A stretch of 64,000 nucleotides of DNA from Mesorhizobium sp. ES1-1 (GCF_020164785.1 NZ_JAIUGX010000003.1:62001-126000); one strand, 5' to 3'. Numbered from the stretch's first letter, positions 8,595 to 19,728 are shown. Translations and numbers: made by a program. The notes: a model not told the origin generated them from the letters alone.

Positions 8595-9433
8595 GGCGTC
8601 GGCGCCAGATCGGCGACGATGAGCGCGCGCAGCTCGGCCGTAACCTGCGGCCTGACGCCGAACCAGCGCTTGAAGCCGGGCACTGCCTGGTGCAACAACA
8701 TGCCGAGCCCGTCGACCGTGGCGAGGCCGCGGCTACGGGCGGCGGCAAGCAACGGCGTTTCCAGCGGCACATAGACGATATCGGTGACGATGGCGTGGCT
8801 GGGCAGTCGGCCCGGGTCCGCGGACAGGCCCTCATTGCCATGCATGCCAAGCGCCGTTGTGTTGACCAACAGGCCGGCGTCCGACAGGAGTTCGCCTATC
8901 GCCTCCAGGCCGTGGGCAGTTACGCCAGCGCCGAAACGGTCGCGCAATTCCTGCGCCCGGGCGAGCGTGCGGTTGACGATGCGGATATCGCTGACGCCGC
9001 GCTGCTTCAGCGCATGGATGACCGCGCGAGACGCGCCGCCGGCGCCAAGCACGACCGCCGGGCCATTGGCGGCCCAGCCCGGCGCGTGGTCGTCGAGATT
9101 GGCGGCGAAGCCATGGGCGTCGGTGTTGCCGCCCCACAGATCTCCGTCCTCGAACCACAGCGTGTTGACGGCGCCGATCTGTTCGGCAGCGTCATCGCGG
9201 CGGCCGGCCTGCGCGAAGGCCGCCTCCTTGTGGGGAATGGTGACGTTGCCGCCCCGATACCCGTTCTTGCGAAGCGTGGCCAGGAATGCGGCGAAATCCG
9301 CCGGGGCGACATCGATCGCCTCGTAGCTGCCGTCGATGCCGTGTTCGGCCAGCCAGTGGCCATGGATCTTGGGCGAGCGCGAATGCTTGATCGGATGGCC
9401 GGTCACGAACGCCTTGCTGGCCGCCTCAGCCAT
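8591..9433 (-). CDS. aroE: Shikimate dehydrogenase (NADP+)
   Basis: Reduces 3-dehydroshikimate to shikimate in aromatic amino acid synthesis. It is 280 residues. The catalytic Lys is in NVTIPHKE, the Asp in NTDAHGF, and the nucleotide-binding loop is [14 protein letters not shown] 9433 is preferred because the protein then begins [15 protein letters not shown] as in homologues; the longer open frame is anti-sense noise from maf. It overlaps maf upstream by 8 bp and coaE downstream by 4 bp. Confidence 0.95.
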   Translation of the reverse strand: MAEAASKAFVTGHPIKHSRSPKIHGHWLAEHGIDGSYEAIDVAPADFAAFLATLRKNGYRGGNVTIPHKEAAFAQAGRRDDAAEQIGAVNTLWFEDGDLWGGNTDAHGFAANLDDHAPGWAANGPAVVLGAGGASRAVIHALKQRGVSDIRIVNRTLARAQELRDRFGAGVTAHGLEAIGELLSDAGLLVNTTALGMHGNEGLSADPGRLPSHAIVTDIVYVPLETPLLAAARSRGLATVDGLGMLLHQAVPGFKRWFGVRPQVTAELRALIVADLAPTP

Positions 9434-10025
9434 CGATCGCCCCCAAAATGCGCAGTTCGGCCAGCAGTGGCAGCAGCGGCAGGCCGACAATCGTAAAATG
9501 GTCGCCCTCGATCTTGTCGAACAATTGAATGCCTTCGCCCTCGATCTGGTAGGCGCCGACACTCGACAAGGCCTTGGCGCCGAAACGGGCAAGGTGGCGG
9601 CCGATGAAGGCCGGCTCGAGCCTGCGCATGGTCATCGACGCGATGCCGACATGGCGCCACAGCACCTTGCCGTCGCGAACCAGCACGGCGGCGCTGTTGA
9701 GCTGATGGGTCTTGCCCGACAGCGCCAGGAGGTGGCGCCGGGCGCCCTCCATGTCGGCCGGCTTGTGGAACACTTCGTCGCCAAGCGACAGCGTCTGGTC
9801 GCAACCCAGCACCAGCGCACCCGGCTTGCGCTCGCTCACGTCCGTAGCCTTGGCCTCAGCCAGCACAAGAGCGACGTCCTCGGGCGAAACGCCACTATCC
9901 TGCAAAGGCGCCTCGAGCGAGCGCTCGTCGACATCGGCCGGCACTGCTTCAACGTCTATGCCGGCATTGGCGAGCATCGCCTTGCGGAACGGACTGCCTG
10001 AAGCGAGAATGATTTTTTCGGTCAT
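9426..10025 (-). CDS. maf: Maf-family nucleoside triphosphate pyrophosphatase
   Basis: House-cleaning pyrophosphatase that hydrolyses modified or non-canonical NTPs; 199 residues. The N-terminal [12 protein letters not shown] motif and the conserved GCDQTL segment identify the family. Because subfamilies differ in substrate (dTTP/UTP or 7-methyl-GTP), the exact substrate is not assigned. ATG 10025 gives [11 protein letters not shown] and follows GGTTCGCC; it is the first gene of the overlapping maf-aroE-coaE operon. Confidence 0.92.
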   Translation of the reverse strand: MTEKIILASGSPFRKAMLANAGIDVEAVPADVDERSLEAPLQDSGVSPEDVALVLAEAKATDVSERKPGALVLGCDQTLSLGDEVFHKPADMEGARRHLLALSGKTHQLNSAAVLVRDGKVLWRHVGIASMTMRRLEPAFIGRHLARFGAKALSSVGAYQIEGEGIQLFDKIEGDHFTIVGLPLLPLLAELRILGAIDG

Positions 10026-10103
10026 GGGTGGTTCGCCTGATTGCCTTTCCAACCGCCGTCGCGATGTTCCCCCAACCAGAAACCGTTGCGCTCTTCGGCC
10101 ACT

Positions 10104-10171
10104 GTAACGGCATGGATCCTAGGGTCTCCGCGACGGAGCTTCGCCCCTGCTCCGCCCTAGGATGACGAAGG
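10104..10171 (+). repeat. Palindromic intergenic repeat, family A (copy 2)
   Basis: Starts GTAACGGCATGGATCCTAGG and ends CCTAGGATGACGAAGG. Internal arms (GGATCCTAGGG and CCCTAGGATGA) pair with each other. It is the inverted partner of 10225-10292. Confidence 0.75.
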
Positions 10172-10224
10172 CATAGTGGTTCATCGCCAATCACCAACGG
10201 CAGAGATTGGCAGGACGATCCTCT

Positions 10225-10292
10225 CTTCGTCATCCTAGGGCGAAGCAAGGAGCGCAGCGACGCGGCGCAGACCCTAGGATCCATGCCGTGAC
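10225..10292 (-). repeat. Palindromic intergenic repeat, family A (copy 3, inverted)
   Basis: Begins CTTCGTCATCCTAGGGCG and ends ACCCTAGGATCCATGCCGTG, the reverse complement of the copy at 10104-10171 over most of its length. Confidence 0.75.
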
Positions 10293-10342
10293 CTTCGAGC
10301 TTCGCGGCGGTGGGATGCCGTCACCGCGCAGCCCGGCCCCAA

Positions 10343-11164
10343 TTATCTCGTCTTCCCTCGCAGGGCAACGATCGCCGCCGCCGTTTCCTCGATCGAGCGG
10401 CGGCTGACGTCGATCATGGGCCAGCCATGGCGGGTGCAGATCTGGCGGGCGTAGGCGAGTTCCTCGGCGATGGCGGCGCGGTCGATATAGTCGGACGCCT
10501 CGTAGGAGCCGCTATTGCCGAGAATGCGGTTTTGCCGGACATGCGAGATGCGCTCCGCCGTGGCGATCAGCCCGACGACCAGCGGCGTCTTGGCGTTGAC
10601 CAGGCTTTCGGGCACCGGCACGCCGAGCACGATCGGGATGTTGGCGGTCTTGATGCCGCGATTGGCGAGATAGATGCTGGTCGGCGTCTTCGAGGTCCGC
10701 GAAATGCCGACCAGAACGACGTCGGCATCCTCCATGTTGAGGGGCAGTTGGCCGTCATCATGGTCCATCGTGAAGTTCAGCGCATCGATGCGGCGGAAAT
10801 ATTCGGCGTCGAGGACATGCTGCGCGCCGACGCGCCGGCCGGCCGGCGTGCCCAGATAGGACTGGAAGACGGTCAGCACCGGCTCGAGCACGGAGACACA
10901 GGGCAGGCCCATGGTGGCGCAGCGCTCGTCTATGCCGCGCGCCAGCTTCTGGTCGACGACCGTGTAAAGGATGATGCCCGGTTCCTCCTCGATATCCTCG
11001 AACACCTTCGCCACCTGCTTCTCGGTGCGGATGAGCGGATAGATATGTTCGATGGCCCGCGCATCCTTATATTGGGCCGAAGCGGCGCGCCCCGCGGCGA
11101 GCAACGTCTCGCCGGTGGCGTCTGAAATCAGATGCAGATGGAAGAAGCTCTGAGGTTTGTTCAC
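10343..11164 (-). CDS. Pyruvate,phosphate dikinase / PEP synthase regulatory protein (DUF299)
   Basis: A bifunctional serine/threonine kinase and pyrophosphorylase that switches PPDK or PEP synthase off and on; 273 residues. The family signature is visible at SDATGET near the N-terminus and in the P-loop-like [11 protein letters not shown]. The GTG at 11164 is chosen since homologues begin [15 protein letters not shown], although no strong ribosome site precedes it; in-frame ATGs upstream (for example 11248) would run into the DnaA-box region. This gene, known as RP001 in Rickettsia, flanks the origin opposite hemE in several alphaproteobacteria. Confidence 0.9.
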   Translation of the reverse strand: MNKPQSFFHLHLISDATGETLLAAGRAASAQYKDARAIEHIYPLIRTEKQVAKVFEDIEEEPGIILYTVVDQKLARGIDERCATMGLPCVSVLEPVLTVFQSYLGTPAGRRVGAQHVLDAEYFRRIDALNFTMDHDDGQLPLNMEDADVVLVGISRTSKTPTSIYLANRGIKTANIPIVLGVPVPESLVNAKTPLVVGLIATAERISHVRQNRILGNSGSYEASDYIDRAAIAEELAYARQICTRHGWPMIDVSRRSIEETAAAIVALRGKTR

Positions 11165-11190
11165 AGGAGGCACCTGGGGCTGTGGGGTAG

Positions 11191-11199
11191 TGTGGATAA
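11191..11199 (-). promoter_or_regulatory. DnaA box (TTATCCACA on minus strand)
   Basis: An exact match to the DnaA 9-mer within the candidate oriC. The second best box, TTGTCCACA, lies 59 bp to the right on the plus strand. Confidence 0.7.
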
Positions 11200-11496
11200 A
11201 GCCGGACGAAAGAACCGGCTGGTCGGCTGCGACTGTATCAGATGGCATGTTGTCCACAATTCGATGCGCTGTCGGCTCCCTCGAGGCACTGGGGACAAGT
11301 CTGGGGACAGGTTTCCCTGACCCTGGTCCATCCACAGGCCTGATCTTTCCCGATCCATTTTAAGGCGTTGAGTCCAATAGCCGATTCCGGCCTGTCCCCA
11401 GAACCCTACAATCCCGTAAGACAAGTGCGCGACAATATGCTTGCTGGCGTTTTTGCGGCCGAAGCGGGACAGGTGACAACCACCACAACCAACAGA

Positions 11497-11543
11497 CTCT
11501 TAGAATCAGAAGAATCTTAGATATAAGAATCTTTAAGATTATA
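11497..11543. other. AT-rich candidate DNA unwinding element
   Basis: A markedly A/T-rich stretch in an otherwise GC-rich region. It holds the direct repeat AGAATCTT (two copies) and the inverted AAGATT, ending about 25 bp before the hemE start codon. Such AT-rich segments beside DnaA boxes are where bacterial origins open. It may also contain the hemE promoter. Confidence 0.5.
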
Positions 11544-11567
11544 GGCAGGCTGGGAGAGGCGAACTCG

Positions 11568-12602
11568 ATGGCCCAAGGCCGGATCATGCTGGACGTGCTG
11601 AAGGGCGAGGCGGTGTTTCCACCGCCGCTCTGGATGATGCGCCAGGCGGGGCGCTATCTGCCCGAGTACCGGGAGACGCGCAAACGCGCCGGCTCGTTTC
11701 TCGACCTCTGCTACAATCCCGATCTTGCCGTGGAAGTGACGCTGCAGCCGATCGAACGCTTCGGCTTCGATGCGTCGATCCTGTTCTCGGACATATTGGT
11801 CGTGCCGCACGCGCTTGGGCGCGACGTGCGTTTCGAGGAAGGGCGAGGCCCGCTCCTGACACCGATCACGGCTGCCGAGATCTTGGCCCTCGAGAGCAAG
11901 GTGTTTCACGTGAATCTCGAACCGGTCTATGAGACGGTTCGCAGGTTGCGGGCACGATTGCCCGGCGAGACCACGCTGATAGGCTTCTGCGGCGCTCCGT
12001 GGACGGTAGCGACCTACATGATCGCCGGCCATGGCACACCGGACCAAGCGCCGGCGCGGCTGTTCGCCTATCGCGAGCCATTGGCCTTTGAACGCCTGCT
12101 GGCATTGCTCGCCGATCATTCGGCCGCCTATCTCATCCGCCAGATCGAGGCAGGCGCCGACGTGGTGCAGATTTTCGATTCCTGGTCGGGCGTGCTCGAC
12201 GATGCCTGCTTCGATCGGTTCTGCGTCGAGCCGGTGGCGCGGATCGTCCGGCAGGTCAGGGCTGTCTATCCGGATGTCCCGATCATCGGTTTTCCCAAGG
12301 GGGCCGGTAACCGCTATGGGTCGTATCGCCAAAAGACCGGCGTGATGGGGCTGGGGATCGACTGGACGGTGCCCCTGGAGGCGGCGAAGGATTTGCAGCG
12401 CTCCGGCGCGGTGCAGGGCAATCTCGATCCCCTGCGGCTCGTGGCTGGCGGCAAGGCGCTGTCCGATGGCGTCGAGGCGATCCTCGGTGCGCTGGGCGAT
12501 GGACCGCTGATCTTCAATCTCGGGCATGGCATCACGCAGGATACGCCGGTTGCCCATGTCGAGGCCATGGTGAAACTGGTGCGGAGCGCGACACGCGGAT
12601 GA
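11568..12602 (+). CDS. hemE: Uroporphyrinogen decarboxylase
   Basis: Converts uroporphyrinogen III to coproporphyrinogen III in haem synthesis. It is 344 residues, the normal length. The family signature [11 protein letters not shown] lies near residue 26, with the catalytic Asp region in [14 protein letters not shown] and the second signature near [22 protein letters not shown] precedes the ATG. The stop overlaps the start of hemJ by 4 bp. A near-parS sequence (GTTTCACGTGAATC) lies inside the gene at 11903-11916. Confidence 0.97.
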   Translation: MAQGRIMLDVLKGEAVFPPPLWMMRQAGRYLPEYRETRKRAGSFLDLCYNPDLAVEVTLQPIERFGFDASILFSDILVVPHALGRDVRFEEGRGPLLTPITAAEILALESKVFHVNLEPVYETVRRLRARLPGETTLIGFCGAPWTVATYMIAGHGTPDQAPARLFAYREPLAFERLLALLADHSAAYLIRQIEAGADVVQIFDSWSGVLDDACFDRFCVEPVARIVRQVRAVYPDVPIIGFPKGAGNRYGSYRQKTGVMGLGIDWTVPLEAAKDLQRSGAVQGNLDPLRLVAGGKALSDGVEAILGALGDGPLIFNLGHGITQDTPVAHVEAMVKLVRSATRG

Positions 12603-13135
12603 GCGAGATGAACAACACCAATGGTACCGGCCAGGCGATGATGCGCATGGTGCTGAGCCTCGTCGTCCTGCTTGTCCTGGCCGCGCTGCTTTTTTTCGTT
12701 GCACCAGACGATTTCTATCCCTGGGCAAAGGCGATCCATGTGCTGGCTGTCATCGCGTGGATGGCGGGCATGCTCTATTTGCCGCGACTGCTGGTCTACC
12801 ATGCCGATGCCGAGAAGGGGTCGGTCCAGTCTGAAACCTTCAAGGTGATGGAGCGGCGCCTGCTGCGTGGCATCATCAATCCGGCAATGACGCTCACCTG
12901 GGTGTTCGGGCTGTGGCTGGCCTGGAAAGGCTTTGCGTTCCAGGGCGGCTGGCTGCACGCCAAGATCGCCGCGGTGATCCTGATGTCGGCCGTTCATGGC
13001 TATCTGTCGGGCGCAGTCCGCAAATTTGCCAACGACCGTAACGAAAAGCCGGCACGACACTGGCGAATCGTCAACGAGATCCCCACATTGTTGATGATCG
13101 CCATCGTGATCCTGGTTGTGGTGAAGCCGTTCTGA
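12599..13135 (+). CDS. hemJ: Protoporphyrinogen IX oxidase HemJ
   Basis: A small membrane protoporphyrinogen oxidase used by most alphaproteobacteria instead of HemG or HemY; 178 residues with about four to five membrane helices. The conserved His lies in [15 protein letters not shown] and the conserved Arg/Tyr region in [10 protein letters not shown]. Its start overlaps the hemE stop (ATGA), so the two haem genes are coupled. Confidence 0.92.
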   Translation: MSEMNNTNGTGQAMMRMVLSLVVLLVLAALLFFVAPDDFYPWAKAIHVLAVIAWMAGMLYLPRLLVYHADAEKGSVQSETFKVMERRLLRGIINPAMTLTWVFGLWLAWKGFAFQGGWLHAKIAAVILMSAVHGYLSGAVRKFANDRNEKPARHWRIVNEIPTLLMIAIVILVVVKPF

Positions 13136-13308
13136 GGCCTTTGAGGTCCAAAACGCGGCTTGCTCTTTCATCTGACCGACGATAAAAGACGGGTCTTCCT
13201 TCCCGTCATGCGCCGCCCTTCATTGCTTTCGGCCGCGCCCGGCATTTGTCGCATCCCGTCGATATCTTCCCAAAGCTTACCCAGACTCCATCTATTCAAG
13301 GTCCGTCT

Positions 13309-14574
<1,266 letters not shown>

Positions 14575-14601
14575 GGAATGGGCCGAAGTTTCGGTCAATG
14601 A

Positions 14602-14640
14602 TCAGACCCCATTCCGGGCTAACCGTGCTGGGGTTTTCGT
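14602..14640 (+). terminator. Possible terminator after rho
   Basis: ACCCCA and TGGGGT can pair over a loop of about 20 nt, followed by TTTTCGTT, starting about 30 bp after the rho stop codon. The long loop makes this weaker than a standard terminator. Confidence 0.4.
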
Positions 14641-14869
14641 TGTTGGGGCAGGCGTCTGCTCCGCCCCCAGCGGCTTGGGTGCCGTTCAAGGTGATGGTAG
14701 TAGCTGCTATGGTATGAGCGTATCCGCTGCGGCAAGGAATCGATTCGGCCCCGTACCAACGCTCAACAAGGCGAGTTTCGACAGACTGATTCGTAACCGT
14801 AACGAGGCTAGTTCACTGCGCGATGTTCTTTGTAGGAACGGGAGCTAGCTACACAGCGACAAGAGGCAG

Positions 14870-16198
14870 ATGACTTCACGCACGTCGATCGTTGCGCTGT
14901 CGAGCGGCCGGCTACCGGCCGGAGTGGCGGTAATACGAGTATCGGGCCCACAGACTCGATTCGTGGTCGAAACGATGGCTGGCCGTGTCGCTCGGGAGCG
15001 TACGGCTATGCTTCGCAAGCTACGAGCCGCAGATGGAACCTTGTTGGACACGGGCATTGTGATCTTTTTTCCCGGCCCGGGCAGTTTCACCGGCGAAGAT
15101 GTGGCCGAGTTCCATACGCATGGAGGCCGCGCGGTTGTTCAGAAGGTCCTGGAGACCGTCACCGGCTTCGATGGGGTAAGACTGGCTGAACCTGGCGAGT
15201 TTACGCGACGTGCCTTTCTCAACGGCAAGATGGATTTGGTTGCAACAGAGGCCCTCGCCGATCTTGTTAACGCCGAGACCGAAGCCCAGCGGCGCTTTGC
15301 CGTCCGCAACGCCGAGGGTGTTCAGAGCCAGCTCTATCAGGGCTGGAGGCGCCGATTAATCCACGCCCGAGCCATGATTGAGGCGGAGATCGATTTTTCC
15401 GACGAGGACGATGTTCCTGGCTCGGTTTCGGATGAGGTTTGGTCGGATGTCCGGGCGATGGTCGCCGAGATCGATAAACATATTGAGGGATTTCGCTCGG
15501 CGGAAATTATTCGCGATGGCTTCGAGGTCGTGATCCTCGGTCCGCCGAACGCGGGCAAGTCGAGTCTGTTCAACGCCTTGGCGCAACGGGATGCCGCTAT
15601 CGTAACAGATGAGCCAGGGACGACCCGCGATCTTCTTGAAGTGACGCTCGAACTCCAGGGATTGCGCGTCAGGCTGACGGATACAGCCGGTTTGCGCGAT
15701 GAGCCAGGTAGGGTCGAAGCGTTGGGCATCGAGAAAGCTAAAGCAAAAGCGCACCGGGCCGATCTTCTATTGTTGCTTAGAGACCTCACGGACACGGTTG
15801 ATGTCTCTATTCCTGCCGCGGTGCCGGCGTTGAGCATCGGTACCAAGGTGGATCTATTGGATGCCGAGGCGGCGCGCGCAGCCGCCGCTCGATACGAACT
15901 GGTCATCTCGACATTGAGCGGAGTCGGTCTGACCGCCCTATTGAACGAGATCGGGCGGCGGGCGACGGACGCCGCTGGACAGGTGGGTGACGTTCTCCCC
16001 TCTCGGCTTCGACATGTAAACTTGCTAAGCGATGCAAATCATCATCTTCGTCACGCGATGGAAGGCGACCGGTTGGGACAGGAACTGCGCGCCGAGGAGT
16101 TGAGATTGGCAGCGGACCAACTCGGACGGATTGTCGGTTCGGTTGACGTCGAGGACCTGCTTGATGTGATCTTCTCAGAGTTTTGCATAGGCAAATGA
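14870..16198 (+). CDS. mnmE: tRNA uridine-5-carboxymethylaminomethyl modification GTPase MnmE
   Basis: Works with MnmG to modify U34 of certain tRNAs. It is 442 residues: an N-terminal tetrahydrofolate-binding domain, a helical domain, an inserted Ras-like G domain and a C-terminal FCIGK motif with the essential Cys. G motifs are GPPNAGKSS near residue 225, the switch DEPGTTRD, DTAG, and the G4 motif TKVD (usual NKxD) in GTKVDLL. AAGAGG precedes the ATG. About 295 bp separates it from rho; about 190 bp with parS sites separates it from mnmG. Confidence 0.95.
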   Translation: MTSRTSIVALSSGRLPAGVAVIRVSGPQTRFVVETMAGRVARERTAMLRKLRAADGTLLDTGIVIFFPGPGSFTGEDVAEFHTHGGRAVVQKVLETVTGFDGVRLAEPGEFTRRAFLNGKMDLVATEALADLVNAETEAQRRFAVRNAEGVQSQLYQGWRRRLIHARAMIEAEIDFSDEDDVPGSVSDEVWSDVRAMVAEIDKHIEGFRSAEIIRDGFEVVILGPPNAGKSSLFNALAQRDAAIVTDEPGTTRDLLEVTLELQGLRVRLTDTAGLRDEPGRVEALGIEKAKAKAHRADLLLLLRDLTDTVDVSIPAAVPALSIGTKVDLLDAEAARAAAARYELVISTLSGVGLTALLNEIGRRATDAAGQVGDVLPSRLRHVNLLSDANHHLRHAMEGDRLGQELRAEELRLAADQLGRIVGSVDVEDLLDVIFSEFCIGK

Positions 16199-16210
16199 CT
16201 CACGTGAAAC
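16197..16210. promoter_or_regulatory. parS-like site 1 (half-degenerate)
   Basis: GACTCACGTGAAAC matches the ParB site palindrome GTTTCACGTGAAAC at 12 of 14 positions; the right half is perfect. It overlaps the mnmE stop codon. Confidence 0.5.
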
Positions 16211-16237
16211 ATGCTTTCATCATCGGGAAGGGTTCCT

Positions 16238-16251
16238 GACTCACGTGAAAC
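16238..16251. promoter_or_regulatory. parS-like site 2 (half-degenerate)
   Basis: An identical 14-mer to the site at 16197-16210, in the mnmE-mnmG intergenic region. Confidence 0.5.
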
Positions 16252-16298
16252 ACCATACCTGGCCAACGTGAACTCGGGCGCTCATGAACTAGCTACAC

Positions 16299-16312
16299 GT
16301 TTCACGTGAAAC
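16299..16312. promoter_or_regulatory. parS site 3 (perfect palindrome)
   Basis: GTTTCACGTGAAAC is the complete inverted repeat bound by chromosomal ParB. It lies in the mnmE-mnmG gap, about 2.6 kb before parA. Confidence 0.85.
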
Positions 16313-16385
16313 GACGCGAGTTTCTTGACAGGCAAGCTCGTCGGGGACATGTGTCGGCCGACTCTTTAAATCCGGGATTGTCGGA

Positions 16386-18257
16386 ATGATCGATCGCTAT
16401 GATGTGGTTGTTGTCGGCGGCGGGCACGCAGGCTGCGAGGCGGCCAGCGCGGCCGCTCGCGCTGGCGCCAATGCGGCTCTGGTGACGTTGCGTTTCGATA
16501 CAATCGGCGTCATGTCCTGTAATCCGGCCATCGGCGGTCTCGGCAAGGGTCATTTGGTTCGCGAGATCGACGCCATGGATGGGCTGATGGGCCGCGTGGC
16601 CGATGCTGCGGGCATCCAGTTCCGGTTACTCAACCGCCGCAAGGGCCCCGCGGTGCGTGGGCCGCGTACCCAAGCTGACCGGAAACTCTATCGCATGGCG
16701 ATGCAGCAAGAAATTCGGCAGCAAAAAGATCTCGACGTGGTTGAAGGTGAGGTGTTCGATTTCGAGATCGACGGGGGCAGAATCGCTGCTGTTGTTCTCG
16801 CGGACGGCCGGAGGCTCGGCTGTGGCGCGGTTGTGCTAACGACGGGAACCTTCCTGCGTGGCCTCATTCATATTGGCGAGAAGAAGATCGCCGCCGGTCG
16901 CATGAACGAGCAGGCCAGCATAGGCCTGTCTGCAACGATGAAACGTGTCGGGTTTGCGCTCGGCAGACTGAAAACGGGAACCCCGCCGCGCCTTGACGGG
17001 CGCACCATCGACTGGGCCTCACTCGAGAGCCAAGCGGCGGACGAGTATCCGGTTCCTTTCTCGCTAATGACGGAACGGATTAAAACGCCGCAGATCGAGT
17101 GCGGCATTACCCGCACGACGACTGCCACCCACGATCTGATCCGGGCCAATCTTGGCCGCTCCGCCATGTATTCCGGGTCAATCGAGGGCGTAGGGCCGCG
17201 CTATTGCCCCTCGATCGAGGACAAGATCGTCAAGTTCGGGGATAGGGACGGTCACCAGATCTTCCTGGAGCCGGAAGGGCTCGATGATACCACCGTCTAT
17301 CCAAACGGCATCTCGACTTCTCTGCCCGAAGATGTCCAGCTCGACATACTGAAGACGATACCGGGCTTGGAGCGCTCGGTCATGCTGCAGCCTGGCTATG
17401 CGATCGAGTATGATCATGTCGACCCGCGCGAGCTGCACCCGACGCTCGAGACGAAGCGCGTTATAGGACTTTTCATGGCCGGGCAAATCAACGGGACGAC
17501 GGGTTATGAGGAAGCCGCAGGCCAGGGCCTGCTTGCGGGATTGAATGCTGCCCGGCGGGCTTCAGGCAGCGAGCAGATCTTACTGAGTAGAACCGAAGCC
17601 TATATCGGGGTGATGGTCGACGACCTGACCAGCCGGGGCATCAGCGAGCCCTACCGCATGTTTACCTCAAGAGCGGAGTTCCGCTTGTCGCTGCGCGCAG
17701 ACAACGCTGATGAACGGCTGACACCCATAGCGGCCAAGCTCGGAATTGCGTCGGCGGAGCGCTTGCAAAAGTATGGAGACATGGTGCAGCGGCTAGACTC
17801 TGCGCGGGAACTCGCCTTTTCACTGAGCTTGACTCCCAATGAAGCTGCCCAACATGGGCTGGAGATCAACCGAGATGGTGTGCGAAGGTCTGGTTATGAG
17901 TTGCTCAGCTATCCTGGCGTAGACATCGCGTGGCTGTCAAAGGTCCAACCGAAATTTGCCGAGATCGACGCCAAGACTGCCGAAAAGCTCGAAACGGAAG
18001 CGAAATATTCGGTTTATCTCGAGCGTCAGAGAGCGGATGTGGTCTATATAAGGGGTGAAGAACGCCGCCTGATTCCTGACACCGTCGTGTTCGGCACTCT
18101 TCCTGGACTATCCAACGAGCTTAAACAGAAAATGCAGGCTAGGCGTCCGCGCTCAATCGCAGACGCCCAGCGAATGGAGGGCATGACGCCTGCGGCTCTC
18201 GCAATCATCATCGCTCACGTCCGACAGCATGAAAGCCTACGGAAGGATGTTGCGTGA
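16386..18257 (+). CDS. mnmG: tRNA uridine-5-carboxymethylaminomethyl modification enzyme MnmG (GidA)
   Basis: FAD-dependent partner of MnmE in wobble-uridine modification; 623 residues, the full usual length. The FAD-binding loop [13 protein letters not shown] is at residues 8-20. Conserved segments [24 protein letters not shown] and [13 protein letters not shown] are intact. The stop overlaps rsmG by 4 bp. Placement next to rsmG and parAB is typical of origin regions. Confidence 0.97.
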   Translation: MIDRYDVVVVGGGHAGCEAASAAARAGANAALVTLRFDTIGVMSCNPAIGGLGKGHLVREIDAMDGLMGRVADAAGIQFRLLNRRKGPAVRGPRTQADRKLYRMAMQQEIRQQKDLDVVEGEVFDFEIDGGRIAAVVLADGRRLGCGAVVLTTGTFLRGLIHIGEKKIAAGRMNEQASIGLSATMKRVGFALGRLKTGTPPRLDGRTIDWASLESQAADEYPVPFSLMTERIKTPQIECGITRTTTATHDLIRANLGRSAMYSGSIEGVGPRYCPSIEDKIVKFGDRDGHQIFLEPEGLDDTTVYPNGISTSLPEDVQLDILKTIPGLERSVMLQPGYAIEYDHVDPRELHPTLETKRVIGLFMAGQINGTTGYEEAAGQGLLAGLNAARRASGSEQILLSRTEAYIGVMVDDLTSRGISEPYRMFTSRAEFRLSLRADNADERLTPIAAKLGIASAERLQKYGDMVQRLDSARELAFSLSLTPNEAAQHGLEINRDGVRRSGYELLSYPGVDIAWLSKVQPKFAEIDAKTAEKLETEAKYSVYLERQRADVVYIRGEERRLIPDTVVFGTLPGLSNELKQKMQARRPRSIADAQRMEGMTPAALAIIIAHVRQHESLRKDVA

Positions 18258-18886
18258 GTGCTGGTTCATGGCAGAGCTTGCAAGACGCCGCGGGCCCAGT
18301 TTCACGTGAAACATTTGAGCGTCTGATTGCCTTCGAACACATATTTCAGAAATGGAATCGAAGCATCAATCTCGTCGCCCAGTCGACCGCTGCCGATGTT
18401 TGGGAACGGCACATCCTTGATAGCGCGCAGTTAGCACGAATCGAACACGCTGCTGAACGCTGGGTCGACATCGGGTCGGGCGGAGGATTTCCGGGTCTTG
18501 TGCTCGCTTTCCTCCTCGCGGAACGAACTGGCGCCAGCATCGTCTTGGTGGAGAGTAATCGAAAGAAAGCATCTTTCCTGCAGACCGTGATTGGACAGTT
18601 CCACCTGCCGGCCAGGGTGCTTACCGCACGCATTGAAGAGAGCCATGCACTTGTTTCCGCACCGCAAATAGTCACAGCGAGGGCGTTGGCGGGGCTTCCA
18701 ACCTTGCTGGATTTGTCTGCGCCGTGGTTGATGCGAGGCGCGCGCGGTCTGTTCCACAAAGGTCGGGATTATCGAGCGGAGGTGAAAGAAAGCGTTAACC
18801 GATGGGCCTTTGATCTGGTAGAACATCCCAGTGTGACCGACCCGCATGGCGTCATTCTTGATCTGTCCAACCTGCGTCCGGTCTGA
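18254..18886 (+). CDS. rsmG: 16S rRNA (guanine(527)-N(7))-methyltransferase RsmG (GidB)
   Basis: SAM-dependent methyltransferase for 16S rRNA G527; 210 residues. [18 protein letters not shown] and the SAM-binding loop [12 protein letters not shown] identify the family. The GTG start overlaps the mnmG stop (GTGA). A perfect parS palindrome lies within its first 60 bp and is read as part of the protein (VSRETF). Confidence 0.95.
   Translation: MSAGSWQSLQDAAGPVSRETFERLIAFEHIFQKWNRSINLVAQSTAADVWERHILDSAQLARIEHAAERWVDIGSGGGFPGLVLAFLLAERTGASIVLVESNRKKASFLQTVIGQFHLPARVLTARIEESHALVSAPQIVTARALAGLPTLLDLSAPWLMRGARGLFHKGRDYRAEVKESVNRWAFDLVEHPSVTDPHGVILDLSNLRPV
18299..18312. promoter_or_regulatory. parS site 4 (perfect palindrome, inside rsmG)
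   Basis: GTTTCACGTGAAAC is a complete ParB site within the 5' coding part of rsmG, about 600 bp upstream of parA. Sites inside or beside rsmG are common in bacteria. Confidence 0.85.
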
Positions 18887-18906
18887 TCCAGCCTGGCGAA
18901 GGTGAC

Positions 18907-19728
18907 ATGACACTCTGGCATAGACCCATCATGAAAAATGGCCCCCGAATCATCACAGTAGCCAATCAGAAGGGCGGCGTCGGCAAGACGACTACCGCCA
19001 TAAACCTGGCCACTGCTTTGGCCGCAATCGGCGAAAAGGTACTGATCGTCGATCTGGACCCGCAAGGTAATGCCAGTACCGGGCTTGGCATCGATCGCAA
19101 GGACCGTACGGTCTCCTCCTATGATGTCCTGACAGGCGAGTTGGCTCTTGAAGCGGCGGCGATCCCAACCGCCGTGCCCGGCCTGTCGATCGTGCCGTCG
19201 ACGCTAGACCTTCTTGGCATCGAGATGGAGATTGCTTCGGCGCCGGACAGGGTGCTCAAACTGCGCAACGCTTTGCGGGCCGCTTCCGAGCGCGGTGCGC
19301 CATTCAATTATGTGCTGATAGACTGCCCACCTTCGCTCAACCTTTTGACTTTGAATTCAATGGCTGCGGCAGACTCTGTTCTCGTGCCGCTTCAATGCGA
19401 GTTCTTCGCCCTTGAAGGCCTGAGCCAGCTTCTTGAAACTGTCGAGCAGGTGCGCCAGTCGCTCAACCCGGATCTGATCATCCAGGGCATTGTGCTGACC
19501 ATGTATGACGGCCGCAACAATCTCGCCAACCAGGTGGTGCAGGATGTGCGGGCTCACATGGGCGACAAGGTCTACGAAACCATCATTCCGCGCAATGTGC
19601 GTGTCTCGGAGGCTCCCTCCTATGGCAAGCCGGCGATCCTCTATGATCTCAAATGCTCGGGCAGCCAGGCCTATCTGCAACTCGCATCCGAGGTGATTCG
19701 CCGCGAGCGCAAATTGCGGGCGGCCTGA
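18907..19728 (+). CDS. parA: Chromosome partitioning ATPase ParA
   Basis: Walker-type ATPase that moves ParB-parS origin complexes to the pole; 273 residues. The deviant Walker A KGGVGKTTTA follows VANQ, and VDLDPQGNAST and DCPPSLNLL supply the other ATPase motifs. ATG 18907 has GAAGGTG just upstream; a second ATG at 18931 has no ribosome site but would also give a normal ParA. It is followed by parB after 52 bp. Confidence 0.96.
   Translation: MTLWHRPIMKNGPRIITVANQKGGVGKTTTAINLATALAAIGEKVLIVDLDPQGNASTGLGIDRKDRTVSSYDVLTGELALEAAAIPTAVPGLSIVPSTLDLLGIEMEIASAPDRVLKLRNALRAASERGAPFNYVLIDCPPSLNLLTLNSMAAADSVLVPLQCEFFALEGLSQLLETVEQVRQSLNPDLIIQGIVLTMYDGRNNLANQVVQDVRAHMGDKVYETIIPRNVRVSEAPSYGKPAILYDLKCSGSQAYLQLASEVIRRERKLRAA

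Larger units (their letters stand above)
10026..10342. other. Intergenic region between maf and PPDK regulator, no gene
   Basis: 317 bp without a gene. It contains two copies of repeat family A in opposite orientation (10104-10171 and 10225-10292), which together can form one large cruciform-like hairpin, and the maf promoter region to the left. Confidence 0.6.
11165..11567. other. Candidate chromosomal replication origin (oriC)
   Basis: 403 bp without a gene between the divergent PPDK-regulator gene and hemE, the same position as the mapped origin of Caulobacter and the hemE-adjacent origin of Sinorhizobium meliloti. It contains a perfect DnaA box on the minus strand (TGTGGATAA, 11191-11199), a one-mismatch box (TTGTCCACA, 11250-11258) and a weaker one (CCATCCACA, 11328-11336). 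Three TGGGGA/TCCCCA elements like Caulobacter weak DnaA boxes are at 11290, 11302 and 11395, and the AT-rich stretch 11497-11543 could be the unwinding element. Origin function is inferred from position and motifs. Confidence 0.75.

Noticed and set aside
11517..12728. A 403-codon open frame on the minus strand
   Set aside because: It overlaps hemE, which is certain from its signature; the minus frame is rich in Arg and Gln as expected for an anti-sense shadow.
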